From positions 1-34,146 of the forward strand of contig NZ_JAQITD010000019.1 in the NCBI RefSeq assembly GCF_028618555.1: a stretch of DNA of 34,146 nt. Reading direction: 5' to 3'. Position numbers and translations under genes: made by a program. Below, one piece after another: positions 9,956 to 19,702 of the stretch. Each line of letters starts with the position of its first letter. Position 1 is the stretch's first letter. Source of the stretch: Bartonella sp. CM31XJBT. GTDB lineage: Bacteria; Pseudomonadota; Alphaproteobacteria; Rhizobiales; Rhizobiaceae. The notes under the pieces are model-generated. The model was not told the origin of the DNA. It saw only the letters and a list, made by a program, of their open reading frames with translations, and did no database searches.

Positions 9956-11302
9956 ATGGCATCAGCAGCAGAGCAATTTGCTTCCAATATAAACTTTGGT
10001 ACCTTTTCGCGTGCAACTGAATTAAAGAAACGCATCTGGTTTACTCTGTTGGCGCTTCTTGTATATCGTTTTGGCACTTACATCTCTCTTCCAGGTATCA
10101 ATATCGATGCTTTGCGGCAAACATTTGAACATCACGCGTCTGGTGTATTAGGACTCTTTAATATGTTTGCTGGAGGTGCCGTTGGGCGTATGGCTATTTT
10201 TGCGCTGGGTATCATGCCTTATATATCGGCATCTATTATTGTGCAATTGTTAACATCTATTATTCCTTCTTTGGAGACTCTTAAAAAGGAAGGGGATTTA
10301 GGTCGTAAGATTATCAATCAATATACGCGTTATGTGACAGTCGTATTGGCAATTCTACAAGCTTTTGGTATTGCGGTTGCGCTTGAAAGCGGTATAGGGT
10401 CGGGGCTTCAAATTGTTTTAGAACCAGGTCTTATGTTTCGTTTTTCTTCTGTTATTACACTTGTTGGCGGAACGATGTTTCTTATGTGGCTTGGCGAGCA
10501 AATTACGTCACGTGGTGTTGGTAATGGGGTTTCTCTTATCATTTTTACAGGGATTGTAGCCAACTTTCCTTCTACTTTTGCTCAGCTTTTGACAGCTCAT
10601 AGTCAGGCTGATTTATCAACTTTTCTTTTAATAGGAATCGTTCTTATTGCTGTTTTGGTTATTGGGCTTATTGTTTTTATAGAGCGTGCACAACGGCGAA
10701 TTCTTATCCAATATCCGAAACGTCAGGTCGGTAATCAAATGTTTCAAGGAGATATGTCGCATCTTCCTTTAAAGTTGAATACTGCTGGTGTTATTCCACC
10801 TATTTTTGCTTCATCTTTATTATTATTGCCTGCCACTATTAATAATTTTTCTGATAAAATGCCACAATGGGTTCAGGAGATTTCTTATGCTCTTGGTCAT
10901 GGACAGCCACTTTATATGATTGTTTATGCATTTTTAATGGCGTTTTTTTGCTTTTTTTATACAGCTATTGTGTTTAATCCAAGTGATACTGCAGATCAAT
11001 TGAAAAAGCATTCTGGTTTTATTCCAGGGATTCGTCCAGGTGAGCGTACAGCCGAATATATTGATTACGTTTTGACGCGTATTACTGTTGTGGGCGCTGT
11101 TTATATTATCTTGGTTTGTTTGTTACCTGAATTTATGATATCTGCATTACAGGTTCCTTTTTATCTTGGGGGAACATCCTTGTTGATTGTTGTTACTGTT
11201 ACACTTGATACGGTTGCTCAAATTCAGGGGCATCTTGTTGCCCACCAATATGAAGGGTTGATAAAAAAATCAAAACTTCGTGGAGGTAGAAGGAATCGAT
11301 GA
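9956..11302 (+). CDS. secY: Protein translocase channel subunit SecY
   Basis: The product is 448 residues with about ten hydrophobic spans, as expected for SecY, the channel of the SecYEG translocon in the inner membrane. Family landmarks are [19 protein letters not shown] in TM1, [20 protein letters not shown] for TM2 and the plug-adjacent region, [20 protein letters not shown] for TM4, the cytosolic loop [20 protein letters not shown], and [20 protein letters not shown] before the last helices. The stop overlaps the adk start by 4 bp (ATGA), so secY-adk are translationally coupled. Confidence 0.98.
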   Translation: MASAAEQFASNINFGTFSRATELKKRIWFTLLALLVYRFGTYISLPGINIDALRQTFEHHASGVLGLFNMFAGGAVGRMAIFALGIMPYISASIIVQLLTSIIPSLETLKKEGDLGRKIINQYTRYVTVVLAILQAFGIAVALESGIGSGLQIVLEPGLMFRFSSVITLVGGTMFLMWLGEQITSRGVGNGVSLIIFTGIVANFPSTFAQLLTAHSQADLSTFLLIGIVLIAVLVIGLIVFIERAQRRILIQYPKRQVGNQMFQGDMSHLPLKLNTAGVIPPIFASSLLLLPATINNFSDKMPQWVQEISYALGHGQPLYMIVYAFLMAFFCFFYTAIVFNPSDTADQLKKHSGFIPGIRPGERTAEYIDYVLTRITVVGAVYIILVCLLPEFMISALQVPFYLGGTSLLIVVTVTLDTVAQIQGHLVAHQYEGLIKKSKLRGGRRNR

Positions 11303-11877
11303 GAGTTATTCTTTTAGGTCCTCCTGGAGCGGGAAAAGGTACGCAAGCAAAAATGTTGACTGAGGAATATAACATTCCTCATTTATCAACAGGGGATATG
11401 TTGCGTGAGGTGATTGCCAAAGAAACGGAGATTGGTAAAAAAGCTAGAGCTATTATAAGTTCTGGTGCTTTGGTTCCTGATAGTATTGTTAACCAAATCG
11501 TATCAGATCGGATTGATGAAGCTGATTGTGTAAACGGTTTTGTTTTGGATGGATATCCGCGAACTGTGGGGCAGGCGGAAGCGTTGCAACAGATACTGGA
11601 TTCAAAAAATACGCGGCTTAATGCTGTTATTGAGTTGTGTGTTGATGAAGACGTGTTGATTGAACGTATGAAGAAGCGTGTTGAGGAAACAATAGCGGCT
11701 GGTGGACAGGTTCGTTTAGATGACAATCCTGTTGCTTTTGCAAAAAGATTAGTGGAATATCGTGAAAAAACAGCTCCCTTATCAAAGTTTTATTCAGAGA
11801 GGGGAATGTTGAAAGTTGTTGATGGAATGATTGGTGTTGCTGAAGTGACACGTATGATTAGAAGTTTTCTTTCATGA
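11299..11877 (+). CDS. adk: Adenylate kinase (short-LID form)
   Basis: The product is 192 residues and catalyses ATP + AMP to 2 ADP. The P-loop [10 protein letters not shown] is at residues 7-16, the AMP-binding motif STGDMLR is near residue 31, and [10 protein letters not shown] is present with the conserved Arg. After [20 protein letters not shown] the LID is short and lacks the zinc-type insertion, as in Rhizobiales enzymes. It overlaps secY by 4 bp. A 180-bp gap follows before rpsM. Confidence 0.97.
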   Translation: MRVILLGPPGAGKGTQAKMLTEEYNIPHLSTGDMLREVIAKETEIGKKARAIISSGALVPDSIVNQIVSDRIDEADCVNGFVLDGYPRTVGQAEALQQILDSKNTRLNAVIELCVDEDVLIERMKKRVEETIAAGGQVRLDDNPVAFAKRLVEYREKTAPLSKFYSERGMLKVVDGMIGVAEVTRMIRSFLS

Positions 11878-12057
11878 GATTTTTTTTAGAAATAAATGAA
11901 AAGAGTTGACTTTTGAGATGAAATCTATCAGAAGTAAATTTAATTTATTTTAGTGAAATAAGAGGATTCGGAAGAATTTTTTTCTGAGTCTATTTTTTTC
12001 TGTAAGGTATATCAGGTATTTTATAACAATTTGTCAAAATAACTAAGGAGAGTAGGC

Positions 12058-12426
12058 GTGGCTCGTATTGCTGGCGTCAATATCCCGACAAATAAGCGTG
12101 TAATTATTGCGCTTCAATATATCCACGGGATTGGACCAAAATTTGCTCAAGAAATTATTGAAAGAGTTGGCATTCCTTTGGGGCGTCGTGTGCATGAGCT
12201 TTCAGATGCTGAGGTGCTGCAGATTCGTGAGGCTATAGATCAGGGCTATCAAGTTGAAGGTGATCTTCGTCGTGAGGTTGCTATGAATGTTAAGCGTTTG
12301 ATGGACCTTGGTTGTTATCGAGGATTGCGTCATCGCCGGTCTTTGCCTGTCCGAGGACAGCGTACACATACGAATGCCCGTACGCGTAAAGGTCCGGCTA
12401 AGGCAATTGCTGGTAAGAAGAAATAA
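12058..12426 (+). CDS. rpsM: 30S ribosomal protein S13
   Basis: The product is 122 residues from a GTG start, with [32 protein letters not shown], and the C-terminal [20 protein letters not shown] followed by RTRKGP. S13 sits at the head of the 30S subunit and bridges to L5. The GTG has a strong ribosome binding site (aaggagag, 8 bases upstream). Neither infA nor rpmJ lies between secY/adk and rpsM, which is usual for this group. Confidence 0.97.
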   Translation: MARIAGVNIPTNKRVIIALQYIHGIGPKFAQEIIERVGIPLGRRVHELSDAEVLQIREAIDQGYQVEGDLRREVAMNVKRLMDLGCYRGLRHRRSLPVRGQRTHTNARTRKGPAKAIAGKKK

Positions 12427-12540
12427 GGGCCTTTGTGGAAGGTTTTTATATATTATTTTTTCTTGTTTGATTTGTTTGACAAGGAAAAAAGGTGGAGCTG
12501 CTGATGTTACGGCAGTGATGAGATCGTTGAAAGGGAAATT

Positions 12541-12930
12541 ATGGCCAAGGAAGCCACACGTGTTCGTCGTCGCGAACGTAAGAATATTTCATCGGGTGTT
12601 GTGCATATTAATTCAACATTTAATAACACAATGATTACTATTACTGATGCTCAGGGTAATGCAATTGCTTGGTCATCTGCTGGGGCTCAGGGGTTTAAAG
12701 GTGCGCGTAAATCGACACCTTTTGCTGCTCAAGTTGCTGCGGAGGATTGTGCAAGAAAAGCGCAAGAGCATGGTATGCGTTCTTTGGAAGTCGAAGTTTG
12801 TGGGCCTGGATCAGGGCGTGAATCTGCTCTACGTGCATTGCAATCTGTTGGTTTTGTCATTACTTCTATTCGCGATGTAACACCAATTCCTCATAATGGA
12901 TGTCGTCCACGGAAAAGGCGGCGTGTTTAA
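12541..12930 (+). CDS. rpsK: 30S ribosomal protein S11
   Basis: The product is 129 residues, the standard S11 length. It contains [40 protein letters not shown] and the C-terminal [21 protein letters not shown]11 forms the platform of the 30S subunit at the mRNA exit. The 114-bp gap between rpsM and rpsK is longer than usual. In many bacteria rpsD lies nearby, but it is absent here. Confidence 0.97.
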   Translation: MAKEATRVRRRERKNISSGVVHINSTFNNTMITITDAQGNAIAWSSAGAQGFKGARKSTPFAAQVAAEDCARKAQEHGMRSLEVEVCGPGSGRESALRALQSVGFVITSIRDVTPIPHNGCRPRKRRRV

Positions 12931-13024
12931 TTGGGTGTTGTTTTTTGTTGTCGGAGATTTCTCTGATGTTCACATTGGTCGTTACGATTGAATGGTAACG
13001 GAACTAAAGAACGGGAATAAAAAT

Positions 13025-14038
13025 ATGATCCAGAAAAACTGGCAGGAACTTATTAAACCCAATAAGGTTGAATCATGTGCACATGATAATCCAAATATTA
13101 TAAGTGTGATTGCTGAGCCTCTTGAGCGTGGTTTTGGTTTAACCTTAGGAAATGCGCTTCGTCGCGTGTTGTTATCTTCGCTTCGTGGTGCTGCTATTAC
13201 TGCTGTGCAGATTGACGGTGTCTTGCATGAATTTTCATCGATTCCAGGTGTGCGTGAGGATGTTACGGATATTATTCTGAATATAAAAGAAATTGCGCTT
13301 CGTATGGAAGAAGAAGGGCCTAAACGTGTCGTCGTTTATAAAGAGGGGCCTGGTGTCGTGAAAGCGGGAGATATCAGTACAGTCGGGGATATGGAAATTC
13401 TAAATCCAGATCATGTTATTTGTACTCTTGATGAAGATGCTGAGATTCGTATGGAATTTATTGTCAACACAGGAAAGGGTTATGTTCCATCTGATCGTAA
13501 TTGTGTTGATGATGCACGTATAGGGCTTATTCCAATTGATAGTCTTTATTCACCAATTCGTAAAGTTTCTTATAAAGTGGAAAATACGCGTGAAGGTCAA
13601 GTTTTGGATTATGATAAATTGACCTTAACGATTGAAACGAATGGTGCTGTTAATGGAGAGGATGCTGTTGCTTTTGCAGCACGCATTCTTCAGGATCAAT
13701 TATCGTTATTTATTAACTTTGAAGAGCCACAGAAGGAGCCTATTGAAGAGGTTGATTCTGAGCTTTCTTTTAATCCTGCACTTCTCAAAAAAGTGGATGA
13801 ATTAGAACTTTCAGTTCGTTCGGCAAATTGTCTTAAGAATGATAATATTGTCTATATTGGTGATCTGATTCAAAAAACAGAATCTGAAATGCTTCGGACA
13901 CCGAATTTTGGTCGCAAATCGTTGAATGAGATTAAAGAAGTTTTGGCGTGTATGGGTTTACATCTTGGAATGGAAATTCCTGCGTGGCCGCCTGAGAACA
14001 TTGATGATCTTGCAAAACGTTATGAAGATCAATATTAA
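13025..14038 (+). CDS. rpoA: DNA-directed RNA polymerase alpha subunit
   Basis: The product is 337 residues. The N-terminal dimerisation domain (about 1-235) has the conserved [20 protein letters not shown] and [20 protein letters not shown]. After an acidic linker, the C-terminal domain (about 250-325) carries [20 protein letters not shown] and [18 protein letters not shown], which bind UP-element DNA and activators. The frame is open to 12992, but the extra 11 residues are not family-like, so ATG 13025 is preferred. It lies between rpsK and rplQ. Confidence 0.97.
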   Translation: MIQKNWQELIKPNKVESCAHDNPNIISVIAEPLERGFGLTLGNALRRVLLSSLRGAAITAVQIDGVLHEFSSIPGVREDVTDIILNIKEIALRMEEEGPKRVVVYKEGPGVVKAGDISTVGDMEILNPDHVICTLDEDAEIRMEFIVNTGKGYVPSDRNCVDDARIGLIPIDSLYSPIRKVSYKVENTREGQVLDYDKLTLTIETNGAVNGEDAVAFAARILQDQLSLFINFEEPQKEPIEEVDSELSFNPALLKKVDELELSVRSANCLKNDNIVYIGDLIQKTESEMLRTPNFGRKSLNEIKEVLACMGLHLGMEIPAWPPENIDDLAKRYEDQY

Positions 14039-14062
14039 AATTAGAATTTAAGGAGAGGGCTT

Positions 14063-14491
14063 ATGCGCCATAGTAAGTCAGGACGCAAGTTGAATCGTAC
14101 TGCCAGTCACCGTAAAGCGATGTTTGCAAATATGGCAACTTCGTTGATCGAGCATGAGCAGATTGTGACAACGCTTCCAAAGGCTAAAGAAATTCGTCCT
14201 ATTGTTGAAAAACTCGTTACTCTTGGTAAGCGTGGTGGTTTGCATGCGCGTCGGCAAGCAATTGCAGCACTTCGTGATGCGGGAAAGGTTGCAAAATTAT
14301 TTGATACGCTTGCGCCACGTTATGCATCACGCAACGGTGGGTATTTGCGTATTATGAAAGCGGGGTTTCGTACCGGTGATAATGCACCCATGGCTGTTAT
14401 AGAGTTTGTTGATCGTGATGTTGAAGCGAAGGGTGCTGGGGATCGTGCTCGCATGGAGGCTTCTGAGAATGAAAAGGGAACATCTTCGTAG
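14063..14491 (+). CDS. rplQ: 50S ribosomal protein L17
   Basis: The product is 142 residues. It starts [20 protein letters not shown], the conserved L17 beginning, and includes [20 protein letters not shown] and [20 protein letters not shown]. It has the alphaproteobacterial acidic tail of about 20 residues. L17 lies near the tunnel exit. It is the last gene of the ribosomal block and is followed by a terminator. Confidence 0.97.
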   Translation: MRHSKSGRKLNRTASHRKAMFANMATSLIEHEQIVTTLPKAKEIRPIVEKLVTLGKRGGLHARRQAIAALRDAGKVAKLFDTLAPRYASRNGGYLRIMKAGFRTGDNAPMAVIEFVDRDVEAKGAGDRARMEASENEKGTSS

Positions 14492-14516
14492 AGTTTTTTT
14501 ATTCTGTTGGATTTTT

Positions 14517-14546
14517 AAAGGCCGCCTTGTTTTGGGCGGTTTTTTT
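14517..14546 (+). terminator. Rho-independent terminator after rplQ
   Basis: A GC-rich stem ccgcc/ggcgg (14522-14526 with 14535-14539) with an 8-base loop is followed by a run of seven T. A-rich bases before the stem can extend the pairing. It starts about 25 bases after the rplQ stop and is the clearest intrinsic terminator in the window, marking the end of the ribosomal transcription unit. Confidence 0.9.
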
Positions 14547-14759
14547 GTGAGTATTTTTAAGTTTATTTTAGTTGAGAAATAGGTGCAGAGAGAAAATTAT
14601 AGAGTATTGAATTATCTTATTTTTATAATATTTATTGTTCAAATAGGTTGTTTTTATTCTCTATTATGAAATATTAATAGAGATCCTTAATTTGCGGGGA
14701 TGCGTTTTTTTATTCTATTAATCTTCAACAGAATGTGCTGATTTTATAAGGAGTGGATT

Positions 14760-16154
14760 ATGAGGTATTCTTTTTGGGTGCGGATTTTTTTTGCAATTAT
14801 GATGCAGATATCATTTGATCATGTATATGCTCATGTTCCTCAAACACAAACAGAAATCACTCTTTCATTTTCTCCTTTAGTTAAAAAGACAGTTCCATCT
14901 GTTGTAAATATTTATGCAGCTCGACAAATTAGAGCACGATCACCTTTTGAAGGCGATCCATTTTTTGAGCAATTTTTTGGTCGTTTTCAAAATAAATTTC
15001 CTGTTCGTAAGCAATCGTCATTAGGATCAGGGGTGATTGTTGATGCACGTGGTTTGATTGTTACAAATTACCACGTCATTAAAGATGCAAGCGAAATTAA
15101 AGTGGCTTTTTCTGATGGGCGGGAGTTTGAGAGTAAGGTTGTGCTCAAAGATGAAGCGACTGATATTGCAATTCTTGAAGTTGAGGAAAAAGATGCTCAA
15201 TTTCCTGTTCTTTCTTTGGGAAATTCTGATGCTGTTGAAGTTGGTGATCTTGTTCTGGCTATTGGTAATCCTTTTGGTGTTGGTCAAACAGTTACAAGTG
15301 GTATTGTTTCAGCGCAAGCGCGTACACGTGTTGGGATTTCTGATTTTGACTTTTTTATTCAAACAGACGCAGCCATTAATCCAGGGAATTCTGGTGGCGC
15401 TTTAATTGATATGAAAGGTCAGTTAATCGGAATTAATACGGCTATTTATTCGCGTTCCGGTGGTTCGGTAGGGATTGGTTTTGCTATTCCAGTTAATCTT
15501 GTAAAAGTAATGCTTAATACTGTTAAACGCGGTGGAAAATATTTTGTGCCGCCTTATATTGGGGCTTCTTTTCAAAATGTTACACCTGATATTGCTGGTG
15601 GTTTAGGTTTAGAACGTCCCTATGGTGCTCTGATTATTGAAGTTATCAAAGATAGTCCTGCTGAAAAAGCTGGATTGAAAGTAGGTGATGTTATTTTGAG
15701 TGTGCAGGGGGTACGCGTTGACAGTCCAGATAGTCTTGGTTATCGTTTGATGACAGCTGACGTTGAGCATAGTCTTGCCTTGGAATATTTACGAAGTGGA
15801 AAAACTTTAAAAACACAAATAACAGTTTCATCAATATCAGAAACTGCATTTTTAAAATCTGAAAAAATTACGGGTGACAGTCCTCTTGCTGGTGCTGAGG
15901 TGTTAGATTTAACACCGCAAAATAGTCGACGTTTTCATCTTCCTATATCTGCAAAAGGGGTTGTGATTACCAATCTTGAGGAAATGAGCAATGCAGCTGG
16001 AATTTTTCAGTCAGGAGATATTCTACGTGTTGTAAATGGCCATAAAATTCAAACAGTTCATCAGTTGAAAAAGGTTCTTATGCAAGGTCGCTCAAATATG
16101 TGGCAATTGGAATATGAACGTGATGGTATGTATATTCGCCAATTTATTCGTTGA
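14760..16154 (+). CDS. Periplasmic Deg/HtrA-family serine protease with two PDZ domains
   Basis: The product is 464 residues. A hydrophobic N-terminus with a likely signal peptide (cleavage near HVYA, about residue 24) targets it to the periplasm. The trypsin-like domain (about 40-255) shows the full triad: His105 in VTNYHVI, Asp135 in ATDIAIL and Ser211 in NPGNSGGAL. Two PDZ domains follow, at roughly 265-355 and 375-460. The short linker and small LA-loop region make it closer to DegQ/DegS-type than to full DegP. It would degrade or refold misfolded envelope proteins. It sits 214 bp after the rplQ terminator. Its stop overlaps the rarA frame. Confidence 0.92.
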   Translation: MRYSFWVRIFFAIMMQISFDHVYAHVPQTQTEITLSFSPLVKKTVPSVVNIYAARQIRARSPFEGDPFFEQFFGRFQNKFPVRKQSSLGSGVIVDARGLIVTNYHVIKDASEIKVAFSDGREFESKVVLKDEATDIAILEVEEKDAQFPVLSLGNSDAVEVGDLVLAIGNPFGVGQTVTSGIVSAQARTRVGISDFDFFIQTDAAINPGNSGGALIDMKGQLIGINTAIYSRSGGSVGIGFAIPVNLVKVMLNTVKRGGKYFVPPYIGASFQNVTPDIAGGLGLERPYGALIIEVIKDSPAEKAGLKVGDVILSVQGVRVDSPDSLGYRLMTADVEHSLALEYLRSGKTLKTQITVSSISETAFLKSEKITGDSPLAGAEVLDLTPQNSRRFHLPISAKGVVITNLEEMSNAAGIFQSGDILRVVNGHKIQTVHQLKKVLMQGRSNMWQLEYERDGMYIRQFIR

Positions 16155-16162
16155 GGTTTTTT

Positions 16163-17488
16163 TTGAAGAAAGATTTTTTTACTTCGTCGTTTGATTTTCA
16201 AGTTAATAAAAATCAGCCACTTGCAGAAAGAATGCGCCCTTGTTCTCTCAATGATGTTGTGGGACAAAAGCATTTGATTGGAGAGGATGGTTTGCTTTCA
16301 CGTATGGCGGCAACTGGCTCAATTGGATCGATGATTTTTTGGGGACCTCCAGGGACGGGAAAAACGACCGTTGCACGTTTGTTAGCCCTTGAAACAAATT
16401 TCGCGTTTGAACAGGTTTCTGCTATTTTTACAGGAGTTTCTGAACTTAAAAAGATTTTTGAAGTTGCGCAGAGGCGTTTTATATCTGGGGATAAAACACT
16501 TCTCTTTGTTGATGAAATTCATCGGTTTAATCGTGCTCAGCAGGATAGTTTTCTTTCTGTGATGGAAGAGGGTACTGTGGTACTTATAGGTGCAACAACC
16601 GAAAATCCTTCTTTTGAACTGAATGCTGCCCTTCTTTCGCGTGCACGTGTTTTAACATTTCTTTCTCATGATCATGAAAGTTTGGACATGCTTTTGAAGC
16701 GTGCTGAAGAAGTGGAGGGAAAAATTCTTCCCTTGGATAATGATGCCAGAGACGTTTTGATAGAGATGTCTGATGGTGATGCGCGGGTAGCGTTAACATT
16801 GGCAGAGGCAGTTTGGTCTATTGCTCCATTGGGAGAGATTCTTGATGTTGTTGCTTTGCAAAAAGTTATTCAGCGTCGTGCGCCCATTTATGATAAAGGA
16901 CGAGATGGGCATTATAATCTCATTTCAGCGTTGCATAAATCCGTTCGTGGATCTGATCCTGATGCTGCGCTTTATTATTTGGCACGTATGTTGGATGCTG
17001 GTGAAGATCCTCTCTATATTGGGCGAAGATTGGTTCGTATGGCTGTTGAAGATATTGGTTTGGCGGATCCTCAAGCTCTTGTCATTTGTAATGCAGCAAA
17101 AGATGCCTATGATTATTTAGGATCACCAGAAGGAGAGTTGGCTTTGGCGCAAGCATGTCTTTATGTTGCAACTGCGCCAAAGTCAAATGCAGCATATCTC
17201 GCGTATAAAGCAGCACTGCGTTGTGCGCGCAAAAATGGCTCTTTATCACCTCCTAAGCATATTCTTAATGCTCCTACGAAATTTATGAAGGAAGAAGGGT
17301 ATGGAAGTGGTTATTGTTATGACCATGATGAACCAGACGCTTTTTCAGGACAAGAATATTTTCCCGAAAAACTTGGGCGTCAGAGTTATTATAAACCAGT
17401 TGAGCGTGGTTTTGAGCGTGAAATTGTGAAACGTCTTGAGTGGTGGCAACAGTTGCGCAAAAAACGTAAAGATCAAAATAAAATTTGA
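16163..17488 (+). CDS. rarA: Replication-associated recombination protein A (RarA/MgsA AAA+ ATPase)
   Basis: This is an AAA+ ATPase of the RarA/Mgs1/WRNIP1 family acting at stalled replication forks. It shows QPLAERMRP at the N-terminus, Walker A GPPGTGKTT, Walker B LLFVDEIHRFNRAQQD, sensor motif GATTENPSFELNAALLSR, and the C-terminal tetramerisation part with GEDPLYIGRRLVRMAVEDIG. No ATG lies before the conserved N-terminus, so a TTG is needed. TTG 16163 (441 aa) and TTG 16151 (445 aa, overlapping the protease stop) are both possible. The gene directly follows the Deg protease and is probably co-transcribed with it. Confidence 0.93.
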   Translation: MKKDFFTSSFDFQVNKNQPLAERMRPCSLNDVVGQKHLIGEDGLLSRMAATGSIGSMIFWGPPGTGKTTVARLLALETNFAFEQVSAIFTGVSELKKIFEVAQRRFISGDKTLLFVDEIHRFNRAQQDSFLSVMEEGTVVLIGATTENPSFELNAALLSRARVLTFLSHDHESLDMLLKRAEEVEGKILPLDNDARDVLIEMSDGDARVALTLAEAVWSIAPLGEILDVVALQKVIQRRAPIYDKGRDGHYNLISALHKSVRGSDPDAALYYLARMLDAGEDPLYIGRRLVRMAVEDIGLADPQALVICNAAKDAYDYLGSPEGELALAQACLYVATAPKSNAAYLAYKAALRCARKNGSLSPPKHILNAPTKFMKEEGYGSGYCYDHDEPDAFSGQEYFPEKLGRQSYYKPVERGFEREIVKRLEWWQQLRKKRKDQNKI

Positions 17489-17968
17489 GTTGAAATACGT
17501 TTTTTATTGATCTCTTATGTTATTGTATGAGAAATTTAGCTTATATTTTAAACATTTATTGCATTGCTTGTAGAGATTTTTTTTGATATCTTCGAAAGTA
17601 CATAGTTTTTCAAATTTAAATATATCATTCAACTTTTAAGCTGCTTTATTTTTTTTGGTTTTATTAAATAATATATTGACTTATAATAATAGACTGTTTC
17701 GTAAGTTGAATGAAAGTTTCAAATACCGTAAATTTCTCTCATCCCAAGTCTGTTATTTGTTGAATCAATCAAATCATTTACTGGCATGTTACAAGCAGGA
17801 TTACCGTGTGATAAAAACTGTACAAGAAAGGACTAAAAATCCTTCTTATGAATTGTCTCAAGTGCCGAGAACTGTTGCAACATTGGGGGATGATAAATAG
17901 TGTGATGGGTGCCGGCTTTCTCCTTCCATAGAGTAAAGATGGTGGCGCCTAAAGGGTTTTGTAGTATA

Positions 17969-18067
17969 CCACATTCATAGGTGTTGTCACAAAACGAGCT
18001 TAGAAGTTTTGAGAGATGTTTCTTAAATCAAGTGTATGAATATGCAACACAATGGCGTTTTGTTCTT
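17969..18067 (+). repeat. Diverged dispersed repeat, copy A
   Basis: This stretch aligns almost end to end with 23105-23201. Shared landmarks are ccac at the left end, atgtttcttaaa in the middle, then tatgaat, caa-acaatg and ttctgttctt/tttgttctt at the right. Both copies encode the same pair of tiny overlapping frames (ATG TTT CTT AAA ... ATGA), suggesting a decayed coding or mobile element rather than chance. The function is unknown. Confidence 0.7.
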
Positions 18068-18403
18068 CGATGCAATAGGGTATGAGGTTGATTGATGATG
18101 CGTTTTTTTGTGATCAATAGCAGGAGAATTCTTAGTCTCTCAAGTATTTAATCAAAGGGATAAGCAGAAGGGCTGTAGAACATTGTGTTTAAAATTAAAT
18201 TGTTCCTTTTCTAGAGAGATATAAATATGTTAACTATGCTCCCATAGAGATATTACTTTATTAGAGTTTATTATGTGTCATAAGATAAGCAATGCCAATT
18301 CTTTATTGTGATGGTCATGAATGTTTATGGGCATAATGTGGAGATAGGAATGGAAATAGTCTGTGAAAATCTAAACTCAAGCCTTTAGTTAAATTAAAAG
18401 TAC

Positions 18404-18413
18404 AGTGTACACT
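18404..18413. promoter_or_regulatory. Short palindrome upstream of recA
   Basis: A perfect 10-base palindrome agtgtacact lies 16 bases before the recA ATG and is embedded in agtacagtgtacact. It does not match the usual rhizobial LexA box. It might be an operator, but a 10-base palindrome can also occur by chance in AT-rich DNA. Confidence 0.25.
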
Positions 18414-18429
18414 AAATTTTTAGGTTATT

Positions 18430-19497
18430 ATGAATTCGGTCAAGGATATAATCGTGGATAAAACAAAAGCTCTCGATGCTGCTCTCTCACAAATTGAACG
18501 TTCTTTTGGTAAAGGCTCGATTATGCGTCTTGGGCAAAAAGAGCAGGTTGTTGAAATTGAAACAATTCCAACAGGGTCGTTATCCTTGGATATTGCTTTA
18601 GGGATTGGTGGATTACCGAAGGGGCGTATTGTTGAGATTTATGGACCAGAAAGTTCTGGGAAAACAACATTGGCTCTCCATGCTATTGCTGAGGCACAGA
18701 AAGGTGGTGGGATTTGTGCTTTTATTGATGCAGAGCATGCGCTTGATCCTATTTATGCGCGTAAGCTTGGTGTTGATTTAGAAAACTTGTTCATTTCTCA
18801 GCCAGATACCGGTGAACAGGCATTGGAAATTACAGAAACGTTGGTTCGTTCTGGTGCAGTTGATGTGCTTGTTGTGGATTCTGTCGCAGCTTTAACTCCG
18901 CGAGCAGAAATTGACGGTGAAATGGGTGATGCTTTGCCCGGATTGCAAGCTCGGTTAATGAGTAAAGCGTTACGAAAATTAACCGCAGCAATTTTTCGCT
19001 CTAACTGTATGGTTGTTTTTATTAATCAAATTCGCATGAAAATTGGTGTGATGTTTGGTTCTCCTGAAACGACAACGGGTGGAAACGCTTTAAAGTTTTA
19101 TGCTTCTGTTCGTTTAGATATTCGTCGCATTGGATCCATTAAAGATAGGGATTCAATCGTTGGTAATCAGACGCGCGTTAAAGTGGTGAAAAATAAATTG
19201 GCACCTCCATTTAAGCAGGTTGAGTTTGATATTATTTATGGTGAAGGTATTTCCAAAGTAGGTGAATTGATTGATTTGGGTGTCAAGGTTGGTGTTGTGG
19301 AAAAATCTGGTGCATGGTTTTCTTATAATTCTCAGCGTTTAGGACAGGGGCGTGAGAATGCAAAGCAGTTTTTACGTGAACATGTGGAAATAGCTACAGA
19401 GATTGAAGCAGCTTTGCGCCAAAATGCTGGTTTGATTGCGATTGAACTGTTAGAAAATGCAGGGTCAGAAAATATAGAAAGTGATGAAGCCATTTGA
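18430..19497 (+). CDS. recA: Recombinase RecA
   Basis: The product is 355 residues. RecA promotes homologous strand exchange and LexA self-cleavage. Walker [10 protein letters not shown] is at residues 72-80, Walker [18 protein letters not shown] near 145, the L1 region follows at about 160, and L2 has [22 protein letters not shown]. The DNA-binding and C-terminal parts are complete and end in an acidic tail. ATG 18430 is used. GTG 18454, preceded by aagga, would give [13 protein letters not shown] as the N-terminus and cannot be excluded. The gene is isolated, with 941 bp before it and 205 bp after it. Confidence 0.97.
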   Translation: MNSVKDIIVDKTKALDAALSQIERSFGKGSIMRLGQKEQVVEIETIPTGSLSLDIALGIGGLPKGRIVEIYGPESSGKTTLALHAIAEAQKGGGICAFIDAEHALDPIYARKLGVDLENLFISQPDTGEQALEITETLVRSGAVDVLVVDSVAALTPRAEIDGEMGDALPGLQARLMSKALRKLTAAIFRSNCMVVFINQIRMKIGVMFGSPETTTGGNALKFYASVRLDIRRIGSIKDRDSIVGNQTRVKVVKNKLAPPFKQVEFDIIYGEGISKVGELIDLGVKVGVVEKSGAWFSYNSQRLGQGRENAKQFLREHVEIATEIEAALRQNAGLIAIELLENAGSENIESDEAI

Positions 19498-19702
19498 TGG
19501 AGTGTTTTTTTCGTCTATAATTTTTTCCCTTTCAGATTTTTCTGTTTTTTTGTTTGAGTTTTTAAATACGCAGTCATTTTTTTCTCAATTTTTTAAAACA
19601 AATATTCCATTTTTGATTAAATTGACTCCATGCGTGGCGAAGAGAATTTAATGAGGGGGATTTTTCTTTTATGGTTTTGTGCTGTATTGAGCAGGTGTCA
19701 AC

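Larger units (their letters stand above)
17489..18429. other. 941-bp intergenic region between rarA and recA
   Basis: I find no supportable gene here. An 81-codon open frame (17655-17900) has only a TTG start, no ribosome binding site and no recognisable similarity. The region carries one copy of a diverged repeat (17969-18067, listed separately) and, close to recA, a short palindrome. It presumably contains the recA promoter. The alphaproteobacterial SOS box form GTTC-N7-GTTC was looked for by eye and not found. Confidence 0.6.

Noticed and set aside
11905..11931. Promoter in the gap before rpsM (ttgact and tatcag)
   Set aside because: Spacing between the boxes is about 14 bases and the -10 match is poor.
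17655..17900. 81-codon open frame between rarA and recA
   Set aside because: It starts only at TTG, has no in-frame ATG, no ribosome binding site and no recognisable motif.
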